A DNA stretch of 35,308 nucleotides from Verrucomicrobiota bacterium (lineage in GTDB: Bacteria > Verrucomicrobiota > Verrucomicrobiia > Limisphaerales > JAHEOI01), in contig JAHEOI010000383.1 of NCBI GenBank assembly GCA_018610125.1, positions 1 through 35,308 on the forward strand, given 5' to 3'. Positions 8,515 to 15,881 of the stretch are shown piece after piece; position 1 is the stretch's first letter; every line of letters starts with the position of its first letter. Below the pieces are notes generated by a model. It was given only the letters and a program-made list of their open reading frames with translations, did not search any database and was not told where the DNA came from. Both the position numbers and the translations under genes were made by a program.

Positions 8515-10044
8515 TTACTTATTTTCCAAAAACGAATTAAGCCCCATACGCTCGACTTGGAGGCCTTTCGGGATAAGGAGGCGATCCAAGATGACAAACA
8601 ATCCTTGGATAAGAATTGCCAACAGCGCCGCCGGGACCGCCCCTTGCAGAATGGTCCCGGGAGCGTTAAGATTCAAGCCGCTGATGATCGGCTGTCCCAA
8701 GCCCCCCGCACCGATAAGCGCCGCCAAGGTCGCTGTCCCGACATTAATGACGGCGCTTGTCTTCACGCCGGCAAGTATGGTTGCCGAGGCCATCGGGAGC
8801 TCGACCTTTAAGAGCCTAGTGCGCCAATCCAATCCCAAAGCAATGGCCGATTCGCGGATGGATCTCGGCAGGCTCTGCAGGCCGGACGCCGTATTGCGGA
8901 CAATCGGAAGCAAGCTGTAGAGAAAGAGCGCCAGAATCGCCGTCAACGGGCTGATCCCCAAGAACGGGATCGATACCAGGATTGCCAGCAACGCCAACGA
9001 AGGGATTGTCTGCACCACGCCGGCGGCGCCCAACACGCCATTGCCGAGCCACCCCGGATAGCTTGCAATGATTCCCAACGGGATCCCGACAACGACGGCG
9101 GCGGCCATTGAAATCCCTACCAGATAGAGATGCTCAAGCGTCCGGCTCGGTATCGGGCGAACCCAGTCGAGCCGACCCTCAGCGTAAGAGGCATGGCTCG
9201 ATTCCCGGCCAAAAAAGGCCATTGCGGCTTCGGTGTAATCATCTGTCCGCTCCGCTTTCGCGTTGAGACGGGTCATCATTGTGCTGTCGATCCGGCCCCC
9301 AAGCCCATTAATCGCCCGCTTAACCCGTGAGGCAAGATTGGTTCGATACAGGAAGACAGCTTGGTACGCCGGAAAGAAGTTTCGGTCGTCCTCGAGCACC
9401 GTCAGGTTATAATCGGCAATCTTGGCATCGGTGGAATAGGCATCTTTGACATCGATCGTTCCATCTCGAAGGGCTGTGTAACCGAGCGCATGATCAACGG
9501 TACGCACATCGGTCATGGTGAGATTGTAACGGTTCGTCAACGGATGCCATCCATCATTCCGATTCATGAATTCATGGGTTAAGCCGACTGTCAGTTCGGG
9601 ATGCTCCCGAAGATCGCTGATCGCCTCGATATCGAGACGCCTCGCGTGCTCACGCCGCATCACGAGAGCATAGGTGTTATTGAATCCCAGCGCCTCGCTC
9701 ACCCCGATTCCCTGCGACACCAGCGCTTGACGGATCGCTTCGATCCCCGAAATCGAGCTTTCCTTCAGGATCTGTTCTCGAATAGTCCCGGTGTACTCCG
9801 GATAGAGTGCGATTTGACCGTTCTTCAATGCGCGCCAGAGCACAATGGTACCGCCCATGCCCTGATGATGGACCACGTCAACGGTTTGTCGCTCCAACAG
9901 TATTCGGGCAATCTCACCGAGGACATACGATTCCGTAAACTTCTTGGAGCCAATGTGGACCTCCCGGGCGGCAGACCTGCCATCCGCGGCGCCCATCAGG
10001 AGTCCCATGCCGGCCAAAAGCAACGAAACAGGATAGCGTCTCAT
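8515..10044 (-). CDS. ABC transporter fusion: OpuC/EgtU-type substrate-binding domain plus permease
   Basis: The ATG at 10044 overlaps the stop of the ATPase gene as ATGA, which fixes the start and suggests coupled translation; a longer frame to 10110 is open but unlikely. The 509-residue product has a signal peptide (about 1-25). A type II periplasmic binding domain of the quaternary-amine family follows (about 27-295: IGSKKFTE, GGTIVLWRAL, YPEYTGT). A permease domain of about six helices (about 305-495) carries an EAA-type loop (ESAIALGLDWRTRLLKVELP). By family it imports betaines, choline, carnitine or ergothioneine. Fused ergothioneine importers (EgtU) have the permease first; here the binding domain is first. 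Being next to egtD makes a histidine betaine a good candidate substrate. Transporter type is firm, substrate is inferred. Confidence 0.9.
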   Translation of the reverse strand: MRRYPVSLLLAGMGLLMGAADGRSAAREVHIGSKKFTESYVLGEIARILLERQTVDVVHHQGMGGTIVLWRALKNGQIALYPEYTGTIREQILKESSISGIEAIRQALVSQGIGVSEALGFNNTYALVMRREHARRLDIEAISDLREHPELTVGLTHEFMNRNDGWHPLTNRYNLTMTDVRTVDHALGYTALRDGTIDVKDAYSTDAKIADYNLTVLEDDRNFFPAYQAVFLYRTNLASRVKRAINGLGGRIDSTMMTRLNAKAERTDDYTEAAMAFFGRESSHASYAEGRLDWVRPIPSRTLEHLYLVGISMAAAVVVGIPLGIIASYPGWLGNGVLGAAGVVQTIPSLALLAILVSIPFLGISPLTAILALFLYSLLPIVRNTASGLQSLPRSIRESAIALGLDWRTRLLKVELPMASATILAGVKTSAVINVGTATLAALIGAGGLGQPIISGLNLNAPGTILQGAVPAALLAILIQGLFVILDRLLIPKGLQVERMGLNSFLENK

Positions 10045-10775
10045 AAAAATGACAATGTTCGCTGCGCCGCCAGAAAGTCCGAGACAAACGGCTCGGCCGG
10101 CGACTCCCAAAGCGCTTGGAACGTCCCGACTTGAACTACTCGCCCCGACTCGAGCAACACGATCCGATCGCCGAAATACGCCGCCTCTGCCATATCATGC
10201 GTGACCAGCACAACCGTTCGCTGCAGCCGTTGAAAGATCGCCCGCAGCTCTTGCTGCAAATTCGCCCGCACTATTGGATCGAGGGCTGCCAATGGCTCGT
10301 CCAGCAAAAGGAGCTCCGGGTCCAAGATCAGCGCGCGCATCAAGCTGACCCGCTGGCGTTGTCCCCCGGAGAGCTGAACCGGATATCGTGCCAGCGCCCC
10401 TTCGGGAAATTTGGTCAATTCACAAAGCCAAGCAAGCCGGGCTTGATTTGTCTCTTCGGAGTAGCCCAAATACCGTGCCATCAACAAAACATTGTCGCGG
10501 ACCGTCATGTGTGGGAAGAGTCCCCCATCCTGGACAACATAGCCAATGCGACGTCGAATCTCAATGGCGTTGCCCTGATTCACATCCCGGTCTGCGACGC
10601 GAACGCGACCGCGCGTCGGAGAAATCAGAAAAAGGAGAAGCCTTAGCAATGTCGATTTGCCGCATCCACTCGGCCCGATCAGTGCGATCGTCCTTCCTTG
10701 CGGCAGGCTCAACGTAACCTCATTCAGCGCGACGTGCTCGCCAAAAGAGACCGTAACCTTTTCAAATGTCACCAT
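10041..10775 (-). CDS. ABC transporter ATPase for the adjacent betaine/ergothioneine-type importer
   Basis: This 244-residue ATPase powers the fused permease encoded next to it. Walker A is GPSGCGKST at 34-42, the signature is LSGGQRQRVSLMRAL, and Walker B runs directly on as LLLLDEP, followed by the switch histidine in VLVTHDMAEA. It resembles OpuCA/ProV/EgtV-type ATPases but has no C-terminal CBS domains, so the osmotic gating of OpuA/OpuC is not expected. I chose the ATG at 10775 because the fold begins there (MVTFEKVTVSFGEH); upstream codons only re-read the end of egtD in another frame. The gene overlaps egtD by 14 bp and the next gene by 4 bp, so all three are probably translated from one messenger RNA. 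Confidence 0.93.
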   Translation of the reverse strand: MVTFEKVTVSFGEHVALNEVTLSLPQGRTIALIGPSGCGKSTLLRLLLFLISPTRGRVRVADRDVNQGNAIEIRRRIGYVVQDGGLFPHMTVRDNVLLMARYLGYSEETNQARLAWLCELTKFPEGALARYPVQLSGGQRQRVSLMRALILDPELLLLDEPLAALDPIVRANLQQELRAIFQRLQRTVVLVTHDMAEAAYFGDRIVLLESGRVVQVGTFQALWESPAEPFVSDFLAAQRTLSFL

Positions 10776-11760
10776 GCGTTTCGCTGAGAAGGTACTGCAC
10801 ACTGAAATAGCGCTGCTCATCCATCCAGACCTTTTCAAGGCGATAACCCGACCGGTGGATTAACGATTGAAATCCGCCCAATGTGTATTTGTAAGAATGC
10901 TCCACCGTAACCGGCTCGTTCGGCTCAAAGTTGACCGTAACACCCGCAAGGGTAATTGTTTGCCGACACGTGCTCACGAGCTGGTTCTCGACACGCCCGG
11001 CTTCCGCATTGTAAAACGCCCGGTGACGGAAGGCGTCGAGGTCAAACCCCGCTTGCAGTTCACGATTGGCGCGAGCGAGGATATTCTTGATAAAGCGAGC
11101 AGTGATCCCACGGGGATCGTTGTAAGCAGATTCCATCACAGAGCGCTCTTTTTGAAGATCCATGCCCAACAGAAAGGCATCCCCAGGATTACTTATTACG
11201 GCAAAACGTTTCAGGAAGGAAACGACCTCGCCCGGCTCAAAATTGCCGATCGTCGAGCCCGGAAAGAAGAAGACCGTTCGCTGAAACGCTCGCGTCGGCG
11301 TTGGAAGCTTAAGGGGCTTATGATAATCGGCGCAGACCGGCAACACCTCCGTTCGCGGATGACGTCGGCGGATGTCATGGGCCACCTCGATAAGCTGCTG
11401 CTTCGAAATATCGATCGGTATATAGGCAACGCAATCCTCCAATGCGCTCAAGAGCAGCTCGGTCTTGGCGCTGCTGCCGCTCCCCAGGTCGACCAGCACC
11501 GCATTCGGTCCGATCGCGCTCACAATTTCATTCAGGCAGCCTTTAAGGATCGATGTCTCCACCCGTGTCGGGTAATACTCTTCAAGCCCACAGATTTGCT
11601 CAAAGAGATCGGCTCCGACATCGTCGTAGAGGTACTTGCAAGGGACCCACTTCGGCAAATTTTGGAGCCCTGTCAAAAGGTCGCGCTGGAAATCGCTCGG
11701 GGTCGGCTCCACATCGTGAAGCACCACCTTCTCTTCGTGCGTCTCGCTGCCATGCTCCAT
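10762..11760 (-). CDS. egtD: L-histidine N-alpha-methyltransferase (EgtD family)
   Basis: EgtD transfers three methyl groups from SAM to the amino group of histidine, making hercynine, the first step of ergothioneine synthesis. With the ATG at 11760 the protein has 332 residues. It shows YLYDDVGADLFEQI and EEYYPTR, the SAM-binding DLGSGSSAKT at 91-100, FPGSTIGNF at 166-174 and VEHSYKY near 286-292. The frame stays open upstream to a GTG at 11883 whose GGAGAG directly abuts it; those 41 residues look unrelated to the family. N173 and E287 match the histidine-binding Asn166 and Glu282 of the Mycobacterium smegmatis enzyme. The residue matching Met252 is Asn259, so substrate preference could differ. 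No egtB, egtC or egtE is in the window. It heads an operon with an ABC importer. Confidence 0.88.
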   Translation of the reverse strand: MEHGSETHEEKVVLHDVEPTPSDFQRDLLTGLQNLPKWVPCKYLYDDVGADLFEQICGLEEYYPTRVETSILKGCLNEIVSAIGPNAVLVDLGSGSSAKTELLLSALEDCVAYIPIDISKQQLIEVAHDIRRRHPRTEVLPVCADYHKPLKLPTPTRAFQRTVFFFPGSTIGNFEPGEVVSFLKRFAVISNPGDAFLLGMDLQKERSVMESAYNDPRGITARFIKNILARANRELQAGFDLDAFRHRAFYNAEAGRVENQLVSTCRQTITLAGVTVNFEPNEPVTVEHSYKYTLGGFQSLIHRSGYRLEKVWMDEQRYFSVQYLLSETHGDI

Positions 11761-12202
11761 ATCATGCTCTGTCCCACAATGCCGGTCCGATATCGGCCGG
11801 ACCGGATTCCTCACCTTATTCTCAAATGCGCCCTCAAGCAGTGCCTGTATCGCGCCTTCATCAACTTTGGCAAGCTTAAACACCTCTCCATCACGTCACA
11901 AGCACAAAGCCTGCCCGGCGCGGTCACAAGCCCTATTTTTTGAGCGCGCCACTTGACATATTCCGCCAAACAGAAAAAAAAGAGAGACCGAGTCATGATA
12001 ACCGGTCCGGATGTTATGTTTGGCAAACAGCCTATAGGGACACTCCGACACTTTTTTGGGCGGCGGGAAGCTGTAATTCAGCCGCTCCCCTCAATGGCGG
12101 GAGTGGAACAACCCGAGGGATGGGACACACGCCCAAATCGGCGCAAGCGAATTTGGTTGAGAAGAACGGTCTATTGGAGGGCGATCTTGGAGGGCGATCA
12201 GC
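11761..12202. other. divergent intergenic region between egtD and the ggt remnant/putP unit
   Basis: This region should hold promoters for both units. A TTGACA lies at 11953-11958 on the plus strand, but no good -10 box follows at the right distance. An A-run (AAAAAAAA, about 11974-11981) follows it. A strong ribosome site (GGAGGG, 12190-12195 area) precedes the GTG at 12203. No other gene is seen, apart from the possible 41-codon upstream extension of egtD to 11883. Confidence 0.5.
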
Positions 12203-12434
12203 GTGTTATCAATCACGCTCGCGTTATCGATCACGCTCTTGGGGGCCGGCCTATCACCCGCTGTCAACTTGGCACGCGCTCAGGAATCTCCAATCCACAG
12301 CGGGATGGCTCGCGTTCATCCGACCGTCGCCAAGCACGGTATGGTGGCCACGCAGGAGGCCACCGCCACACATGGACATTACTACGGGTCTAGCGACCCG
12401 CGCCGAACCGGCGGACTGACACTCGGTATTGAAG
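12203..12434 (+). pseudogene. gamma-glutamyltranspeptidase remnant with large internal deletion
   Basis: Starting from a GTG with a good ribosome site, the frame encodes a signal peptide (about 1-26) and then AKHGMVATQEATATH, the conserved N-terminal segment of gamma-glutamyltranspeptidase. The very next residues are GHYYGSSDPRRTGGLTLG, which match the conserved C-terminal end of the same enzyme. About 450-500 residues, including the catalytic Thr of the small subunit, are missing between them. The usual end 'G-Y-stop' also seems lost: a TGA at 12432-12434 lies one base out of frame, so the frame now runs on to 12550 into the next gene. A functional enzyme, which cleaves gamma-glutamyl bonds in the periplasm, cannot be made. 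A short secreted or membrane peptide could still be produced. Family identity rests on motif recognition at both ends. Confidence 0.75.
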
Positions 12435-12442
12435 CATGGCTT

Positions 12443-12550
12443 ATGGAAGCGAGCGCTTTCCCAATCACGACATGGGTTTGGTTGCTGGCGCCAATGGCGC
12501 TGGTGCTGGCACTCTCCATCATCACCTTCTTCATGGAAGATCGAGACTGA
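12443..12550 (+). CDS. one-helix small membrane protein, candidate symporter accessory peptide
   Basis: An ATG at 12443 gives 35 residues: a short N-terminus, one hydrophobic helix (about 10-30, WVWLLAPMALVLALSIITFF) and a charged end MEDRD. The stop is 6 bp before the symporter start, so the two are probably translated together. Small single-helix proteins encoded directly before sodium/solute symporters are a known pattern, and this fits it. No strong ribosome site is seen at the ATG. Because the upstream ggt remnant reads into it in frame, the helix may also be made as the tail of a 115-residue product. Moderate confidence. Confidence 0.5.
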   Translation: MEASAFPITTWVWLLAPMALVLALSIITFFMEDRD

Positions 12551-12556
12551 ACGATT

Positions 12557-14041
12557 ATGCCGCTTCCGGAACTGATCACCTTTGCTCTCTACCTCATCGG
12601 GATGCTGATCGTCGGGATCATTTTCTATCGGATGACCGGCAACCTTTCCGATTATATCCTTGGAGGACGAAAGCTTGGAGGGGCTGTCAGCGCACTCAGC
12701 GCGGGGGCGTCCGACATGAGCGGATGGCTGTTGCTCGGGTTGCCGGGGGCCGTCTATGTCAGTGGGATCAATCAATCCTGGATCGCTATCGGCCTGGTCT
12801 CGGGGGCCTACCTCAATTGGCAATTCGTGGCCAAGCGGCTTCGCCGCTACACCCAGCTCGCCAGTGACTCCCTGACGCTTCCGGATTATCTCGAAAACCG
12901 TTTCCAAGATCGTTCCCGGTTATTGCGTATCATTTCCGCGCTCGTCATTCTGGTGTTTTTTACCGTCTACACCGCGTCCGGACTGGTTGCCGGGGCACGC
13001 CTCTTCGAGAGCACCTTTGACATCGATTACCGCATTGCCCTCGGCGTCGGCCTGCTCGTCATCGTCTCTTACACCTTCCTTGGCGGCTTCCTGGCCGTGA
13101 GCTGGACCGATTTTGTGCAAGGGACGTTGATGTTCTTCGCATTGGTCATTGCCCCGATCGTTGCCATTCAAGAGCTTGGAGGCTGGAATGCCGTGGTACG
13201 AGAGGCTTCGAACATCAAGGGCGGCTCGATCGATATCTTCCACGACACGGGAAGAGTGGGAATCATTTCATTGATGGCATGGGGCCTGGGCTATTTCGGC
13301 CAACCTCACATCCTTGCGCGCTTTATGGCGATTCGCTCGCCTCGTCTCGTTCCACAGGCCCGGCTCATTGCCATGGTCTGGATGGTCTTAAGCATCCTGG
13401 GGGCCATTTTCGTCGGCTTCATCGGGATCGCCTTCTTTCATGACTCCCCGATCGATGACTCCGAGACCGTCTTTATCCGGCTCACACAGGCTCTCTTTAA
13501 CCCATGGATCTCAGGCATCCTTTTGGCCGCTATCCTTTCAGCCATCATGAGCACAGTCGATTCCCAGCTTCTGGTTTGCTCCAGCGCCATCACCGAGGAC
13601 TTTTATAAGTCCTTCCTGCGTCGATCGGCCGACGAGAAGGAGCTCGTTTGGATCGGAAGGGCTTCGGTGATCGTGATTGCCGTGATCGCACTGGGCATCG
13701 CCGCCGACCCGGAAAGTAAGGTGCTCGACCTGGTGGCGAACGCATGGGCCGGCTTCGGGGCATCATTCGGGCCCGTGATTCTCCTTTCCCTATTCTGGAA
13801 AGGGATGACACGTAGCGGCGCCCTTGCCGGAATGGTGGTTGGCGCCGTAACCGTCGTCGTGTGGATCCAGCTCGAGGGCGGTCTCTTTGAAATCTATGAG
13901 ATCCTCCCGGGATTCCTCCTAAGCAGCCTTGCCATCATTCTCCTAAGCCTCCTTGAGGGCGGTCCGAATGCCACAATCCGCCAAGAATTCGAATGGATAA
14001 CCAAAAGAGGCTCGGCAAGCGATCCAATCCCACCGGCATAA
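12557..14041 (+). CDS. putP: sodium/proline symporter (PutP family, SSSF)
   Basis: This 494-residue membrane protein with about 13 predicted helices uses the sodium gradient to import proline or a related solute. The family hallmark ALSAGASDMSGWLLLGLPGA spans about 46-65; D53 and S55 correspond to Asp55 and Ser57 of Escherichia coli PutP, which are involved in sodium and substrate binding. The later MSTVDSQLLVCSSA segment (helix 9 region) is also typical. Close relatives transport other organic solutes, so proline is the default, not proven. It follows the small one-helix gene by 6 bp. Together with the betaine-type ABC importer on the other side of the spacer, this makes the locus rich in uptake of osmolyte-like amino acid derivatives. 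Confidence 0.9.
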   Translation: MPLPELITFALYLIGMLIVGIIFYRMTGNLSDYILGGRKLGGAVSALSAGASDMSGWLLLGLPGAVYVSGINQSWIAIGLVSGAYLNWQFVAKRLRRYTQLASDSLTLPDYLENRFQDRSRLLRIISALVILVFFTVYTASGLVAGARLFESTFDIDYRIALGVGLLVIVSYTFLGGFLAVSWTDFVQGTLMFFALVIAPIVAIQELGGWNAVVREASNIKGGSIDIFHDTGRVGIISLMAWGLGYFGQPHILARFMAIRSPRLVPQARLIAMVWMVLSILGAIFVGFIGIAFFHDSPIDDSETVFIRLTQALFNPWISGILLAAILSAIMSTVDSQLLVCSSAITEDFYKSFLRRSADEKELVWIGRASVIVIAVIALGIAADPESKVLDLVANAWAGFGASFGPVILLSLFWKGMTRSGALAGMVVGAVTVVVWIQLEGGLFEIYEILPGFLLSSLAIILLSLLEGGPNATIRQEFEWITKRGSASDPIPPA

Positions 14042-14340
14042 TGGGCTTCTCTCTACCAAGTTTCGGGGATCGATCTATGAGGCAGCCAAACCGAACGGGC
14101 AATTCTCAAGATGAGATAAATGGGTTTGGATAACGGACGCCAAGGAGGTGGGGGTGGGGAACCCCGCTGAAAAACGTACCGTTACCCAAACCACTATAAT
14201 CTTTACCACCTTTCTCCTGTGTTGTCCAGTCTCATTTAAGAAAAAATTTTCGATTTTTGCCGCCGTTTCGCTGCCTTTCAACGCCGCCTTTCAACGCCGC
14301 CTTTCAACGCCGCCTTTCAACGCCGCCTTTGGACCCGCTC
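14042..14340. other. convergent spacer between putP and sulfatase genes
   Basis: No gene is supported here. The right part is a 13-bp tandem repeat (listed separately) ending ten bases before the sulfatase stop codon. An A/T-rich stretch (AAGAAAAAATTTTCGATTTTTG, near 14238-14259) just left of the repeat could help end transcription, but I see no classical hairpin-plus-T-run terminator for putP. Confidence 0.5.
14270..14330. repeat. 13-bp tandem repeat next to the sulfatase stop codon
   Basis: The unit ACGCCGCCTTTCA occurs three times exactly (14281-14293, 14294-14306, 14307-14319). It is flanked by a partial copy on the right (ACGCCGCCTTT, 14320-14330) and a diverged partial copy on the left (GCTGCCTTTCA, 14270-14280). 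It ends 10 bp before the stop of the minus-strand sulfatase gene, so it would sit at the start of that messenger's 3' end. The unit length is not a multiple of three bases and it is not coding. Confidence 0.85.
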
Positions 14341-15795
14341 TCAGTGGGATAATCGGAGCGGTACCGGTTGAGAAACGGTTCCAACCGCTCGTTGATTTTC
14401 GCCGCGATCATCCGCTTCTCCGAGCTCCTTGCGGCCCTTCTTTGCCAACCTCCGTAAGCGTTTGACGATACCCGGGTGGCGAGAGGCGATGTTTTCCGTT
14501 TCGGCGACATCCTTTTTCAGGTCAAAGAGCTTTAAGGGGTGATGGCCCTTTGGTAGGTGCAATTTCCATCTGCCTGAACGCACTGCCTGAAGCTGATCAA
14601 CATGGTAATAATAAAACACGTCATGTGGGGATTCGGCATCCGCGGCACCGGTTAGAATCGGGCGGATATCCTGCCCATCGATAATGCGGTCCTGCGGAGG
14701 GGCAGCACCGGCAAGCCGAGCCAATGTGGGCATGAGATCCATGGAGGTCACCAATGCATCGGAAGATTCGCCCGCTGGAATGTTGCCTGGCCACCGGACA
14801 ACACAAGGGACTCGCATCCCGCCTTCCATCGTGGTGTACCCCCAACCTCCCAAAGGTTGATTCCTCCCTTGAGGCGGCTGCCGTTTCGGCGCTCCGTTAT
14901 CCGAGGTCCACAAAATCACGGTTTCTTGTTCCAGCTCCAAAGCTTTCAGAGCGGCCATTATCTGGCCGGTTGACCAATCGATCTCCTCGACGGCATCGCC
15001 ATAGGCGCCGTTCTCCGAATGACCTTTGAAGGCTTTGCTGGCAAATGGATGGCTGGTGCTGCCCGGCATCGAATGCGCCAGATAGAGGAGGAACGGGCGG
15101 TCCTCATGGTTTCGGATGAACCGAATCGCCTCCGAGGTGTAGCGTTTCGTCAGGGTGCTTCGATTCGCCGGGGCTTCAATGACCTTTTCATTTCGCATCA
15201 ACGGCAACGGCGGCCAATTTTTTCCCTCACGCTGGGTCATATCGTCGCTGTAAGGGATACCGTAATAATAATCAAATCCTTGTCGGGTCGGCAGGAAAAC
15301 CGGTTGGTCTCCCAAATGCCACTTACCGATGCAGGCAGTGGCATAACCCTCTTCTTTTAGCACCTCGGCGACCGTGACTTCGTCGGGATGCAAGCCAAAC
15401 CGCGAGACCGGCCTCAAGACCGCTCCATCCGTTTCCTGCATTCCAACCCGACGCGCATAACAACCGGTCATCAAGCTTGCCCGAGACGGCGTGCAGACAC
15501 CGGCAGTCATGTAAAAGCTCGTCAGCTTCATCCCCTCACGCGCCAGGCGATCCACATTCGGTGTGTGATGAAGTTTTGACCCGAAACAGCCGATGTCACC
15601 ATACCCCAGGTTATCGCAGAGAATCAGGATGAAATTCGGCGGCCTATCTTCTTGCGAAGCCTCGGCAGCTTGCCCCAAAAGCGAAAACAAAAGCAAGCCC
15701 CCTAGAAAAAGCCGAGACCGCTTCGCTCCGCACAAGATGCTTCCCGTTACCCGGCACAAACCGGACGATTGCCTTGGTTTCATTATCTTTTCCAT
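14341..15795 (-). CDS. secreted sulfatase (type I, formylglycine-dependent)
   Basis: This 484-residue protein hydrolyses sulfate esters, probably on a polysaccharide or glycan. A signal peptide (hydrophobic stretch about 29-46) sends it across the inner membrane. The active-site motif is CTPSRASLMTG with C101 as the Cys to be oxidised to formylglycine; the maturation enzyme is not in this window. The first metal-binding pair reads DN (61-62, LCDNLGYGD) where many family members have DD. The invariant Lys of the GKWHLG motif and the HxxxPGxxxHxP region are present or nearly so (HSMPGSTSHPF). The start at 15795 has a good ribosome site (AAAGGAG, about 10 bp). The protein ends in the usual 'NQRAVG' type tail. 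The gene is convergent with putP and no partner enzyme is adjacent, so the substrate is unknown. Confidence 0.93.
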   Translation of the reverse strand: MEKIMKPRQSSGLCRVTGSILCGAKRSRLFLGGLLLFSLLGQAAEASQEDRPPNFILILCDNLGYGDIGCFGSKLHHTPNVDRLAREGMKLTSFYMTAGVCTPSRASLMTGCYARRVGMQETDGAVLRPVSRFGLHPDEVTVAEVLKEEGYATACIGKWHLGDQPVFLPTRQGFDYYYGIPYSDDMTQREGKNWPPLPLMRNEKVIEAPANRSTLTKRYTSEAIRFIRNHEDRPFLLYLAHSMPGSTSHPFASKAFKGHSENGAYGDAVEEIDWSTGQIMAALKALELEQETVILWTSDNGAPKRQPPQGRNQPLGGWGYTTMEGGMRVPCVVRWPGNIPAGESSDALVTSMDLMPTLARLAGAAPPQDRIIDGQDIRPILTGAADAESPHDVFYYYHVDQLQAVRSGRWKLHLPKGHHPLKLFDLKKDVAETENIASRHPGIVKRLRRLAKKGRKELGEADDRGENQRAVGTVSQPVPLRLSH

Positions 15796-15881
15796 TGGGG
15801 CTAGACTCCTTTAATATCCATGACCGATTGGCAGCTTCATCGCGTTCGCATTCCCCTGACATTCATCAAACGTGGCCGATT

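Noticed and set aside
8515-10110. Longer form of the binding-permease protein starting at 10110
   Set aside because: The extra 22 residues re-read the end of the ATPase gene; the ATGA overlap and the signal peptide place the start at 10044.
10867-11943. Plus-strand frame of 358 codons opposite egtD
   Set aside because: egtD is certain from its motifs; the opposite frame has no recognisable domain or ribosome site.
11953-11981. TTGACA as a promoter for the ggt-remnant/putP unit
   Set aside because: No -10-like sequence occurs 16-18 bp downstream; only an A-run is found.
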